NCBI RefSeq assembly: GCF_902806685.2
Contig: NC_048562.1
Span: forward strand, 4,796,520 to 4,860,519
Source of the DNA: Maniola hyperantus
Taxonomy: Eukaryota; Arthropoda; Insecta; Lepidoptera; Nymphalidae
Length of the DNA: 64,000 nt
Direction: 5' to 3'
A program made the translations under genes and the position numbers. The notes under the pieces were generated by a model. It saw only the letters and a program-made list of their open reading frames with translations, did no database searches and was not told the DNA's origin. The number at the start of each line of letters is the position of its first letter. The first letter of the stretch is position 1. Positions 18,901 through 25,976 of this stretch are shown one piece after another.

Positions 18901-21332
18901 CAAATCTTTGTAGATGCATCCCAACCAATTCAACTTGACCGTGGCATAGAGAAAAACCCGCGAAAACCACTCATACTACAAAGAAGCAATGAAGCTTCAC
19001 AGAGTTTGCAAGACACCTACAATGTACCTGCGCAGAACGTCGTTGGAGAGGTAAGCACAGATAAGCACTATTTTACTTTAAAATCATTTTTAGGGTCTCC
19101 AGAGAAAAAAAAACCGGCAAAGTGCGAGTCAAACACACGCACCGAGGGTTCCGTACTCGGGTATTTTTTCGACATTTTGCACGATAGCTCAAAAAGTATC
19201 CATACTAATATCATAAATGCGAAAGTGTGTCTCTATGTCTGTCTGCTAGCCTTTCACGGCTCAACTATTCAACAAACCCGGGGAAGGACATAGGCTACTT
19301 TTTATCCCGGAAAATTAAAGAGTTCCCACAGGATTTTTTATGTTACTGTTATGTGACTAGTTATGTATAAAAATAAATAAAAATCTGTTTTAGAATGTAC
19401 CTACAAATAAAGCCCTTTCATAATAATTATGAAATCCCACTTGGTATAGTTATCTTACTTTGAAAGTTGAAAATACTAATATTTGTTCATGAACACCTTT
19501 TAATTTTTTTTTCTGTGATGTAACCACTTCTTGACAGACACGCCAGACAGACGGACAGACAAACAACAAAGTGATAGGATCACTTTGTTGTGATCCTATC
19601 ACTTTGTTGTTTGTCTGTCCGAGAGTTCTTTTTTTCCTTTTGAGGTACGGAACCCTAAAAATAATTTTATTTATTTGTAGACCCTACAGTTACCTCTCAT
19701 ACTGCAGATAACTGATGATTCCTCACAGAATCCACAAGATATCTACAATATACCTGCGCAGATCGTTGATGGAGAGGTATTAATTAATATTTTATTTTGA
19801 GGTTAAGTACACCTATAGTACTCCAGGGTCTGTACTGATCATTTTTAGTTTACTTACCTGTTGGACTTAGTGTCACTTATCTGTTAAATTATAAGTACAT
19901 TTACCTTTTCTGGTGTACACTTACCAGTCGCGTTTTAGGGAACATTACCTGTCGAATTAGTCTTACTTACCTGTCGAAATAAGGGTACAAAAATTGTATT
20001 AAAATTGTAGATTCCTACCATACTGCAACGAAGCACTGAAGTCTCACAGGAACCCCAAGACACTTACAATATTACTCCTCTGCAGAACGTTGATGGAGAG
20101 GTAAATAATTAAGGGAATGTTTAAGTTAGTCTCACTTACCTGTCGAATCAAGGGCATACTTCCCATTTTAGTGAAAACTTACCTGTGACTTTTTAGGGAA
20201 CACTTACCCGTTAAATTTAGTATCACTTGGGTATATGCAATAAAAAAATATTATGCATTGAATTGTAGGCCCTACGAAGACCTGCCATACTGCAGAGAAC
20301 TGATGAGGCCTCACAGAATCCACAAGCCATCTACAATATTACTCCTCTGCAGAATGTTGATGGAGAGGTAATAATTTAATATTTTATTTCAAGATTAATA
20401 CATAGCATTTCAGGGTCTGTTCTTATCGGCTTTAGGGTACACTTACCCGTCGAATTAGAGGTATACGTAGCTATTATTGGGTATACTTACCTGTCACCTT
20501 TTAAGGAACACATACCTGTCAATTTTACCTTACCTTATTAATAACGGTTACCTTTTAATTTTCATAAATATTTTATTGAGTTATTCTAGGGTAGATAAAT
20601 AATTGTGTTTTATCTCTCTTATTTACTGTTGTATTTTTTAGTATTATGCATATACATACGTATATTATGTGTATTTACTTTATTTGTTACATTTCTATTG
20701 TTTTAGTTTTGGACTACAATAAGGGATATTTTACTTTTACATACTTTACTTACCTTCATGTTATACTAGCTGATGCCCGCGACTTCGTCCGCGTAGATTT
20801 CATCAAAATCCCGCGGGAACTCTTTAATTTTCCGGGATAAAAAGTAGCCTATGTGTTAATCCAAGGTATAATCTATCTTCATTCCAAATTTCAGCCAAAT
20901 CCGTCCAGTAGTTTTTGCGTGAAGGAGTAACAAACATACACACACACACATACATATACAAACTTTCGCCATTATAATATTAGTCGGGACTAGCTTATTC
21001 CCGCGACTTCGTTCGCGTGGACTACACAAATTTCAAACCCCTATTTTACGCCCTTAGGGGTTGTATTTTCAAAAATCCTTTCTAAGCGGATGTCTACGTC
21101 ATAATACCTATCTGCATGCCTTCAGCCTGATCCGTCCAGTAGTTTGAGCTCTGCGTTGATAGATCAGTCAGTCAGTCCCCTTTTCCTAGATTTTAATACT
21201 ACTTATTAAGTGTATACTATTTTTCAGAATTTGTCAACTTTAAACCTGCAACTTTTACTGCCAGATGGCGCTGTGGGAAATGGAAATCAAATGGTTGACC
21301 TGCAATTAGACGATGGAATGTTGTTAGAATAA
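949..21332 (+). CDS. Multi-exon C2H2 zinc-finger protein (3' part, 14 fingers)
   Basis: Probable DNA-binding nuclear regulator; I do not recognise the orthologue. Twenty exons: 949-1125, 1655-1775, 2483-2638, 2979-3105, 3861-4005, 4662-4769, 5241-5379, 6355-6470, 7479-7571, 8330-8430, 9492-9585, 14700-14861, 15542-15686, 16545-16649, 17579-17693, 18887-19050, 19681-19776, 20011-20100, 20269-20367 and 21228-21332. All have AG/GT borders and compatible phases, with no internal stop; the TAA ends at 21332. Fourteen C2H2 units follow in order, one of them (exons 4-5 of the fingers, near 2590-3000) degenerate. Several introns cut fingers between the C and H pairs, and the joined halves restore C-x2-C-x12-H-x3/4-H, which strongly supports the model. 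The C-terminal part has no fingers and contains four repeat exons. The model begins in phase 2, so upstream exons are probably outside the window, unless the in-frame ATG at 884 is the start. An LTR element lies in the intron 9586-14699. Confidence 0.85.
1222..1409. repeat. Foldback MITE in zinc-finger intron
   Basis: Terminal inverted repeats: 'ggtatgattccgaaccacgc' at the left and its near-complement ending 'ggttcgaaatcatacc' at the right, each continuing for roughly 50 bp. About 190 bp in all. The open frame at 1253-1471 overlaps it and is spurious. Confidence 0.7.
1410..1630 (+). repeat. Interspersed repeat R2
   Basis: R2 family: starts '(ac)tagcttatgcccgcgactt', with 'caaacccctatttcaccccctta' inside, and ends '(gtca)n cc ttttccttttatatatttaga'. 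Other copies: 2224-2437, 7700-7860 (reverse), 9205-9380 (reverse), 15942-16170, 16960-17170, 20990-21190, 22008-22232, 31665-31885, 34853-34945 (reverse fragment), 41150-41375, 43385-43720, 53855-54360 and 61870-62060. Probably a SINE or LINE tail; family name is mine. Confidence 0.7.
1776..1880 (+). repeat. Cluster of splice-donor-like repeats
   Basis: Directly after the donor of the second exon, motifs of the form (ca)caggtaa(c/t/g) recur at least five times in about 100 bp ('cacaggtaac', 'caaaggtaac', 'cacaggtaat', 'ctcaggtaac', 'tacaggtaag'). Each looks like a 5' splice site. See findings. Confidence 0.6.
3143..3450 (+). repeat. tRNA-derived SINE (family T1)
   Basis: Head 'gatagcctagtggttagaacgtccgcc' resembles a tRNA A-box region. 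The body carries 'ttttcggagttatgtgcg', 'aaggaaaacatcgtg' and 'ggtgtgtgaagtc'. Other copies: 4840-5000 (partial), 23735-24000 (reverse), 30880-31060 (reverse), 31128-31430, 38100-38425 (reverse), 54815-55130, 61735-61865 (head) and 63490-63925 (reverse). Confidence 0.75.
4168..4388 (+). repeat. R1 repeat in zinc-finger intron
   Basis: Full-length R1 copy from 'actagatgatgcccgcgac' to 'ataatattagtatgga', with a (GACA)n stretch near 4340-4362. The open frame on the - strand here is a repeat shadow. Confidence 0.7.
5241..6110 (+). repeat. Tandem array of six partial copies of a coding exon
   Basis: The real exon is 5241-5379. It supplies the H-x3-H half of finger 7 and the first cysteine of finger 8. 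Its 3' half plus the GTAAGT donor and about 50 bp of intron is repeated five more times. The shared core 'catacttggctatggagg' starts at 5331, 5465, 5591, 5726, 5852 and, with one change, 5987. Spacings are 134, 126, 135, 126 and 135 bp, so the array has a ~261-bp higher-order unit of one long and one short repeat. Each copy keeps the open frame through 'KHF(L/M)CE' and a GT donor, with K to N in the fifth copy. None of the extra copies has the upstream histidine-bearing half. Confidence 0.85.
6630..6870 (+). repeat. R1 repeat
   Basis: R1 copy from 'actagctgatgtccgcgac' to 'catttataataagggta' in the intron after the exon ending at 6470. The rest of that intron (6871-7230) is AT-rich without recognisable features; a second R1 copy follows at 7232-7445. 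Confidence 0.65.
7540..8021 (+). repeat. ~160-bp direct duplication around a SINE-like repeat
   Basis: Positions about 7540-7698 (last ~32 bp of the exon ending at 7571, its donor, and the following intron) are repeated almost exactly at 7862-8021. An R2 repeat in reverse orientation (7700-7860) lies between the two. The second copy therefore carries a decoy exon end and donor. Confidence 0.8.
8030..8320 (+). repeat. Fragments of LINE 3' sequence
   Basis: Contains 'gggaggcctttgcccagacgtgggac', a signature of non-LTR reverse transcriptase C-terminal sequence, and 'gtctatcggttgacgatgatgatga'. Related fragments are at 22280-22440 and 60080-60330. A (gatta)n-like stretch lies at 8138-8165. Confidence 0.5.
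8689..8868. repeat. Foldback MITE in zinc-finger intron
   Basis: Arms of about 85 bp are inverted copies: 'accacacgagcttcaaaatt' at the left pairs with the complement of 'aattttgaagctcttgtggt' at the right, continuing through 'tcaagtttttcagg'. Open frames here are shadows of the foldback. Confidence 0.7.
9818..9928. repeat. Partial MITE interrupted by the LTR element
   Basis: Begins 'ggcgccgattctgttgtctt' and includes 'taaatttagagaatctgcat', matching one end of the MITE at 17268-17556. The LTR retrotransposon starts just beyond it, so the element landed in or beside an older repeat. Confidence 0.55.
9934..10164 (-). repeat. 3' LTR of the gypsy-like element
   Basis: 231 bp, TG...CA ends, preceded by target duplication TATTG (9929-9933). 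Identical by eye to the copy at 14332-14562. Confidence 0.95.
10165..10290 (-). other. Polypurine tract and two further look-alikes
   Basis: In element sense, AAAAGGGGATGA directly abuts the 3' LTR (complement of 10165-10177). The same purine motif recurs at about 10228-10240 and 10266-10280. Only the LTR-adjacent copy is expected to prime plus-strand synthesis. Confidence 0.6.
10420..13215 (-). CDS. pol: Retrotransposon pol: RT, RNase H, integrase (931 aa)
   Basis: Polyprotein of the LTR element. The N-terminus is the distal part of a retropepsin ending in an 'ILGL' segment. The reverse transcriptase has the YCDD catalytic motif at residues about 268-271. RNase H follows with its first aspartate at about 417, then the glutamate of 'EKELLS' and the aspartate of 'VNDHKPL'. 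Integrase has an HHCC-like zinc region ('HEGHVG' ... 'CFPC', from about residue 630) and a DDE core ('GIDIMD', 'ISDH', 'GMAERG'). A basic C-terminal segment ends the protein. The frame is open throughout with no stop. The retropepsin active-site DTG lies upstream in a different frame (13287-13289), so the start at 13215 is a frame boundary rather than a natural N-terminus. The IN motif usually written SDNGP reads SDHVP here. Confidence 0.93.
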   Translation of the reverse strand: MSETKTIIEVFGGGKLFPIGKVTLKVYSNNNINNNEWFNTEFLIINEPVRPILGLSSLVKLRLLNTNNNINTFTSCTNTNMKMSKDSIVNMNNELFQGVGEFKSSLQLRIQPGVEPVVRPPRRVPNALKDRLADKLEALVKHKVIAKVDHPKSFVSNLVIIEKKDGSLRICLDPKDLNKVLIREHHLIPTIDEIITKLCNKKYFSVLDLSDGFYNIKLSEDSNDLCTFNSPFGCYKFLRMPFGLSVAPEIFQKYSETAFGDIPGVIVYCDDLLICGETEQEHDAILKKVFERAREHNVRFNKNKFQYKLKEVKYFGHIFSEKGMQIDPERVSAIINMKSPNNKKELQIFLGMVNYLRKFIPNLADIASTLQILLKKDVEWLWTEVHENVYNNIKIKLSQAPILQNFNSKLPITIQCDASKSGLGCCLLQNGKPVCFASRSLTPAECNFSQIEKELLSIVWATKKFHYYIYGHKITVVNDHKPLESLLKKHLHEVPSPRLQRLKLKLLKYNFEFKYLQGKQMYIADLLSRSYQECNDTDDSYMYEVIHCIGLAQKLECTDEQKLVLISESSKDEELLKIIEFIQNGWPDKISHIPDVIRSYHKLRAELSVDDNLVFYNDRLIVPKCLRLNVIKTLHEGHVGMSKMKQTARRLYYWPYMDSHIEEYVKKCFPCQTHHNSNVKEPLLSHQVPNLPFLKLGIDIMDFRRKSYLVVYDYYSKWLEIKYISSKTATSVINTLKDIFSTHGIPAEIISDHVPFDSRECKEFAHNWGFKFTYTSPRYAQANGMAERGVQIAKKMLTKCHEDRTDVRLALLQYRASPVSGTNFSPSQLLMNRNLKTKLIVSSQYLTPKLNQNVTQQFNNVQTRNIKNYNKTSRFKSRFTVGQKVWFKKEPSKNIWSEGEIVRYNGYRAYVIIDKNNVQYTRTSFHIRPAA
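13218..13373 (-). CDS. Retrotransposon protease segment (readthrough frame)
   Basis: This segment continues the gag frame after its UGA stop (13371-13373). It contains the aspartic-protease active site DTGA, the Asp codon being at 13287-13289, 28 codons after the stop. It ends at TAA 13218-13220. The stop is followed by CUA, giving UGA CUA, a well-known leaky stop context. The downstream pol frame is -1 relative to this one and is open from 13245 down, so the two overlap for about 28 nt next to an A6 run (13242-13247). Whether readthrough and frameshifting are used, or these are defects of this copy, cannot be told from one copy. Confidence 0.7.
13371..14264 (-). CDS. gag: Retrotransposon gag (297 aa)
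   Basis: Structural protein of the LTR element. The N-terminal two thirds look like a gypsy-type capsid ('WQQWKF..F'-like start; residues about 60-190 helical, with a 'Y..F.P..' region). The Asn/Lys-rich linker near residues 215-245 leads to a nucleocapsid with one intact CCHC knuckle (CLKCGKLNHFSVGC). A preceding knuckle of the form C-x2-Y-x3-H-x4-C has its second cysteine replaced by tyrosine. Start chosen at the first ATG after the 5' LTR, with only a 67-nt leader. It ends at UGA 13371-13373, after which the same frame stays open into the protease. Confidence 0.9.
   Translation of the reverse strand: MADGATTTMQGDMCGVEFKMPRGIDLEDLDTCWQQWQKFKDSFKIFMLAAGFEKLSEPRKAALLLNCIGSSALELYLNVLKKEDKPKLEEVIKLFDEYFKPKSNEVMASYNFNRRVQQDGENFDTFYSDLRKLADSCNFGQQKDRMLRDRLVIGVKQTRVQQKLLEIKDLTLDKALDICRSAELSSQQLMVLHSSEVNAVAAASTTRQLTTPASNNSKAKYSRPHNNINNKKNCQNNYKNNLNKNNYQCKKYNKVHGPRQCPAFGKTCLKCGKLNHFSVGCMSKNQKLDNINNIHDL
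14332..14562 (-). repeat. 5' LTR of the gypsy-like element
   Basis: 231 bp, TG...CA ends, followed by target duplication TATTG (14563-14567). Adjacent element-sense TGGCGCAGCCG is the likely primer-binding site; the primer tRNA was not identified. Confidence 0.95.
14890..15250. repeat. (TGAA)n microsatellite and SINE-like repeat S
   Basis: Positions 14897-14925 are (tgaa)n. From about 14996 an AGAAT-rich start leads into 'ttattcaaataaacttttac' and 'ggaatgccgttcctaccgag', matching the repeat nested at 140-285 and another at 62190-62410 (both reverse). Confidence 0.6.
15716..16170 (+). repeat. R2 fragment, T3 fragment, R2 copy
   Basis: Positions 15716-15765 are an R2 start and 15768-15880 a T3 SINE body ('ctattgtcgtacctactcct'). 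Positions 15942-16170 are a full R2 copy with (gtca)n near its end. Confidence 0.6.
16288..16495 (-). repeat. R1 repeat (reverse)
   Basis: Starts 'catactaatattataaatgc' and ends 'cgcggacgaagtcgcgggca', a reverse R1 copy just upstream of the exon 16545-16649. Confidence 0.65.
16715..17170 (+). repeat. tRNA-derived SINE (family T3) plus R2
   Basis: Head 'cctcaatagctcaacgggtagagg' with a tRNA-like B-box ('gacgtttcaaaccccggc'), then 'ggagaggaaaggggaatatt'. An R2 copy follows at 16960-17170. A reverse T3 head lies at 63195-63285. Confidence 0.6.
17268..17556. repeat. MITE with inverted ends
   Basis: Left end 'ggcaccgattctaagcacaa' and right end 'caacggaatcggtgcc' are inverted. Subterminal 'tttagagtattcgca' and 'tgcagatactctaaa' also pair. 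Related halves occur at 9818-9910 and 30520-30700. It abuts the acceptor of the exon 17579-17693. Confidence 0.6.
17803..18602. repeat. Foldback element with repeat P ends
   Basis: Arms at about 17956-18063 and 18148-18262 are inverted copies of ~105 bp, sharing 'aaccgacttcgttacacaaa' and 'gaatatattatgtatacaag' in opposite orientations around a ~85-bp loop. It is flanked by two copies of 'ccgacgaattgagaacctcc' (17811 and 18563). These belong to a family seen also at 23437-23660, 28780-29250, 38785-38835 and 53425-53660. Confidence 0.7.
19100..19665 (+). repeat. Family A repeat with nested R1
   Basis: Family A runs from 'aaaccggccaagtgcgagtc' through 'gacattttgcacgata' to 'ccttttgaggtacggaaccc'. 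Here an R1 fragment (19196-19340) is inserted. Positions 19566-19620 hold a short perfect inverted repeat around 'caacaaagtgataggatc'. Other family A copies: 21465-21810, 24318-24740, 25290-25720, 26935-27362, 32226-32580, 33395-33850, 35868-36150, 36137-36566 and 43915-43992. Confidence 0.7.
19777..20010 (-). repeat. Antisense donor-like repeats between duplicated exons
   Basis: '(c)acttacctgtcgaa' and variants recur about a dozen times in the introns 19777-20010, 20101-20268 and 20368-20550. Their complement is ttcgACAGGTAAGt, a donor-like word on the - strand. Confidence 0.6.
20765..21190 (+). repeat. R1 followed by R2
   Basis: R1 at 20765-20990 ends 'attataatattagtcgggac'. R2 starts immediately (20990) and ends near 21190, in the last intron of the zinc-finger gene. 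Confidence 0.65.
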
Positions 21333-21333
21333 A
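21328..21333 (+). terminator. AATAAA overlapping the zinc-finger stop codon
   Basis: The stop TAA (21330-21332) is embedded in AATAAA. If used, the 3' UTR would be only ~20 nt. Other AATAAA-like words lie at 21929 and 21964, so the functional site is uncertain. Confidence 0.35.
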
Positions 21334-21464
21334 ATTATATACACCGACTAGACTCATAGTAAAAAATTTAAATGTTTTGCGATAGTTCAATGGAAGCTAT
21401 AAAAATGTATGTAAGATAATAGAAATTAGCGATGGACAATTTCACAGAATAGATAGTATGTGAA

Positions 21465-22860
21465 AGAAACCGGCCAAGTGCGAAGAGACTCGCGCACCGA
21501 GGATTCCGTATTTCGACATTTTGCACGGAAAATCAAAAACTATTTATGCGTAAAAATAAATAAAAATCTGTTTTAGAAAAATCAGGTAAAGCCTTATCTA
21601 TGAATTGGTATGGTACTAATTGCTAATGCTAATTATTTGTTCATGAACACATTTTAATATTTTTTTTGTGATAGAACCACAAATTTACTTATGTCTGTTA
21701 TAAGACCTACCTACCTGCCAGGTTTCATGATTCTAGGTCGATGGGAAGTACCCTGTAGGTTTCTTGACAGACAGACAGACAACTAAGTGATCTTATAAGG
21801 GTTCCTCTTTTACTTGTTATTAGTTATTAAGTAGTTTGATTTTGTTGTTAAATTAAACTATTATTATTATTTTAAACGTTGCGTCCAATATACCTTTTAG
21901 TTTAAATTAATTTTCAATGATGTTTTGATTAATAAAATATATTTAATAGAGTTAAGTGGAATGAATAAATGTCATTAAGAAATTAATTGTCGTGTCTAAT
22001 TTTGAACTAGCTAATGCTCGCGACGTCGTCCGCGTGGACTACACAATTTTCAAACCCCTATTTCACCCTCTTAGGGGTTGAATTTTCAAAAATCCTTTCT
22101 TAGCGGATGCCTACGTCGTAATACCTATCTGCAAGCCATATTCCAGCCCGAACCGTCCAGTATTTTGAGCTGTGCGTTGATAGATCAGTCAGTCAGTCAG
22201 TCACCTTTTCCTTTTATATATTTAGACTAAAGACTAATAACTGCCACAACATGCTTTGCACCTGCGGTGCCAACTATTATACGTTGATAGTATCATCATC
22301 AGCATCATCAACTGATAGACGTCCACTGCTGGACATAGGTCTCTTGTAGGGACTTTCACACGCCACGGTCTTGCGCCGCCGCTATCCAGCGGCTCCCTTA
22401 GACTTGTTTGATGTCGTCTGTCCACCTAGTGGAGGTCTTCCAACGCTGCGCGTTCCATGCGAAATCGTCATTCTAGCATAGCACCTTGGGACCCCAATAT
22501 ACAGGGTGTAACCAGAACGCTAGCAAAAACGAAGACAAGTAATTTTAATGATGATTACTGATATTATACCATAAAAAAAATATTTTGTAAAAGTTCACGA
22601 TATATTGCAAATAAAACATTGACTGACGACAGCGGTCAACGAACGTTACGTAAGTAGGCCACTCGGAGTCAATACCACGTCGTAGGTAGGGCATTGACCC
22701 CAGTTTTGCAGCATTACGGGTTTGAAAAATACTAAGTCACTAAAACTACAAAATTAGGCAAATGGTTATTGGTATTGAATTAAGTATGTTTAGATACTCG
22801 TAGTATAACTAGAACGCTAAGCTTTTGCTCTATCGTTCTGGTTACACCCTATATAGACAG
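21465..22860. repeat. Intergenic repeats: family A, R2, LINE fragment
   Basis: Family A copy at 21465-21810, AT-rich unique sequence to about 22005, R2 at 22008-22232, and a LINE-tail fragment at 22280-22440 ('gtccactgctggacataggt'). No gene seen in 22440-22860. Confidence 0.6.
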
Positions 22861-22899
22861 TTTTGAACTATGTACCCTGCCCAGAGAAAGCTCAGAGCT

Positions 22900-23070
22900 T
22901 GAGTCAAGTGTAGGTATAGTACCCACGTGACAGGTCGAGATGGCAGTTGGGGTGAGGACGCCCCGCACAGCGCCCGCGCTTAACCGGTGCGGGGGAGCGC
23001 GGGTGACGTGCGGCACGTCCTCCCGCCTCATACTGCGACTGTCATCTCAAGTCTCAACCTGTCGCATACT
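22900..23070. repeat. GC-rich MITE family G
   Basis: Inverted ends '(gcg)acaggt(t/c)gagatggca' and 'tcatctcaa..ctcaacctgtcgc', with a GC-rich centre carrying 'gccccgcaca' and 'gggtgacgtg'. Further copies lie at 34695-34850, 38840-39015 and 42838-42960, with a fragment at 38605-38650. Confidence 0.7.
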
Positions 23071-23139
23071 ATACAGATGATAAATGCAACGTGAATGAAA
23101 TGCAAATATTTGTTTGAAAACACAAAATTAGCGAGCGCA

Positions 23140-23262
23140 GCAATTATCGATAATATCGGTTATCATTGATAACATTATCACTGATAAAATATCTTCCACA
23201 TTAATTTCTGAACTGTGATTGGAAAGTGTCGTGTTGCTAACAAGGAGGTAAGGTAAGTATTA
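23140..23262 (+). promoter_or_regulatory. Candidate promoter and leader exon (weak)
   Basis: 'attatcgataat' contains TATCGATA, the DRE core of insect housekeeping promoters, followed by several GATA/TATC words. About 100 bp downstream 'aggaggtaaggtaagta' offers a good 5' splice site (~23250). It could be the leader exon of the Gα gene, whose first coding exon is preceded by a splice acceptor. No transcript evidence. Confidence 0.25.
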
Positions 23263-23734
23263 ATTATTAATAATACTTTGTATTATATTTGTTCGTAGCC
23301 TCGGTGCCTCCTTTGACAGAAATATACCTTTTAGTAGAAATGCGTAGCGAAGCGCTACGCTAGATGCTACGACGACCGCTACGGGCGCGGCATTTCAAAG
23401 ATCACCGTCATAGTTAGTTTGCAAACAATATTTTTGGCCGACTTCCAAAAAGGAGGTGATTCTCAATTCGGCCTGTTTTTTAATTTATGTACACCAAAGT
23501 TTTCGAGGTTTCTGGACCGATTTGCCAATTTTTTCAATCGACAGCAGATCCGTGGTGGTCCCATAAAAATTTCTGGATCCAACTCCTTAATCCTGATGCT
23601 GAAGGGTTACTGTCCGCCTAAGTTATCAAGATTCAGGAGGTGTTCATAGTGAATTAATATTGTAGATACGATAGGAACTTTTGGTAGGTTGTTGTGACTT
23701 GTGTAGTGTAGTGCCTGTGTTGGAGTTCAGATCC

Positions 23735-24850
23735 TCATATATTCATCATCATATTGATCAACCCATCACTGGCCCACTACTAAGTACGGGTCTATGAGAA
23801 TGAGAAAGGTTTAGGCCACAATCCATCACGCTGGCCAAGTGCGGATTGTCAGACTTTACACACCTTGAGAACATCATGTACAATTCTCAGGCATGCAGGT
23901 TTCCTCACGATGTTTTCCTTCACCATTAAAGTAAATGATATAATTTATAAATGCTTAAAATGCACGTAACTCGAAAAGTTAGAGGTGCGTGCCCGGGATG
24001 GAACCCACGGCCTCCCGCAAATGATGTCGAATTTTGACGCAATGGTAAGCGCTGTAATTGTCTTATTAGCGGGAGGTCCCTGGTTCGATTCCCGGCAGGG
24101 GTTTGGAATATTATAATTTCTAAATTTCTGGTCTGGTCTGGGATTTCTACCGGCAAAACCGTGCCGCCAAGCGTTCTGGTACGTTGCCGTGTGGACTTAA
24201 TAAAAAAACTGTCAAGGCCCTTCCAGGTTAGCCCGCTTCCATCTAAGACTGCATCATCACTTACCATCAGGTGAGATTGCCAGTCAATGGCTAACTTGTA
24301 TTTCAATAAAAACAATAAAAAAACCCGGTCAAGTGCGAGTCAGGCTCGTGCAAGGAGGGTTCCGTACTACAGTCGTATTTTTTCGACATTTTGCACGATA
24401 ATTAAAAATCTATGATACATAAAAAGAAATAAAGATCTGTTTTAGAATGCACAAGTGAAGCCCTTTCATATGATACCCCATTTGATATAGTTATCTTACT
24501 TCGAAAGTTGAAAATAGCAATATTTGTTCATGACCACAATTTTTTTTTGTGTGATGTAACCACAAATTCACGGTTTTCAGATTTTTCTCCAAATGTCTGC
24601 TATAAGACCTACCTTCCTGCCAAATTTCATGATTCTAGGTCAACGGGAAGTACCCTGTAGGTTTCTTGACAGACAGACAACAAAGTGATCTTATAACGGT
24701 TCCGTTTTTCCTTTTGAGGTACGGAACCCTAAAAACTGTCATGCCCCTTCCGGGTTAGCCCTCTTCTATCTTAGACTGCATCATCACTTACCACCAGGTG
24801 AGATTGCCAGTTAAGGGCTTACTTGTATATCTGAATAAAGAAATTAAAAA
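23735..24850. repeat. SINE T1 (reverse), SINE T2, family A, SINE T2 tail
   Basis: T1 reverse at 23735-24000, T2 at 24020-24320, family A at 24318-24740, T2 tail at 24735-24845. The open frame 23926-24315 on the - strand is composed of SINE sequence. From 24850 to 25290 the sequence is AT-rich with a perfect short palindrome near 25127-25160 ('gatgtccaatgataatcatt'); no gene seen. Confidence 0.7.
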
Positions 24851-25976
24851 GTAATAATTTGGTATAGGTACTTAGAATATAAATATTATGTTAGATAAGT
24901 TACATAAAGATTAAAAAAACAAAATTTGGAAAACCTACCTAAGTACTAAGTACCTACATGCAATTAATGTAAATTGGATGTTAATGGTTTTTAAAGATAA
25001 AACATTTTATAATGGCAATTAAAAATTAGCGTTCAAGTGTTGTGATTTAATGATATTCAGATTACTTGGAAATTGAAATATTTGAGTACCTACTTAGGTA
25101 CTACTTGACAAATTACTTATCGGAGATGTCCAATGATAATCATTGGACATCTCCGATGTACCGACTAATGTAATATTGTAAATTATTATTATCGGTTCTA
25201 TTATTTGTAAAATGCTCGAGAAATGTACCTAATTTGTTTGAGAAATGATTTGAATAAATAATGAGGTTAGGTTTTTCGGGTTCCGTACCTCAAAAGGAAA
25301 AAACCGGCCAAGTGCGCGTCAGGCTCGCGCAATGAGGGTTCCGTGCTGCAGTCTAATTTTTGACATTTTGCACGATAATTCAAAAACTATGATGCATAAA
25401 AATAAATAAAAATCTATTTTAGAATGCACAGATGAATACCTTTCACATGATACCCCACTTGATATAGTTATCTTACTACGAAAATTGAAAATACTAATTA
25501 TTAGTTTATGACCACAATTTTTTTTTTGTGTGATGTAACCACAAATTCACGGTTTTCAGATTTTTCCCCAAATACCAGCTATAAGACCTACCTACCTACC
25601 AAATTTCATGATTCTAGGGCAACGGGAAGTACCCTGTAGGTTTCTTGACAGACAGGCAGACAACAAAGTGATCCTATAAGGGTTCCGTTTTTCCTTTTGA
25701 GGCACGGAACCCTAAAAAAGGAACTTCGTTGTTCATCTGCCGTATCGTGTAATGTTGAAATTCTAAATTTCGCCTGCCGGGAACCCCTTTACTTCCCATA
25801 AAACGACAGCGCTCACCACTGTGCAAAAAAAAGTACATTTTCAAAAATAAATTATTTCTAAGTGATTATTTCGATTAAATTTTTTTAATAATTACTTGAA
25901 GATGGAAACAAATAAACTATTAATAAACTTAAATCTAAAAAAAAAGAAAACAATATTAAATTAAAACTAAAATAAA

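Larger units (their letters stand above)
18887..20367 (+). repeat. Four duplicated exons encoding a ~32-aa repeat
   Basis: Exons 18887-19050 (its 3' part), 19681-19776, 20011-20100 and 20269-20367 each encode a version of the same segment. It carries a 'P-x-ILQ' start, 'SQ-x-x-Q(D/A)-x-YN(I/V)' in the middle and 'V(D/V)GE' at the end. The last three are phase 0-0, with lengths of 96, 90 and 99 bp, so any can be skipped or added without a frameshift. No known domain recognised; they are polar, with no fingers. Confidence 0.85.
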
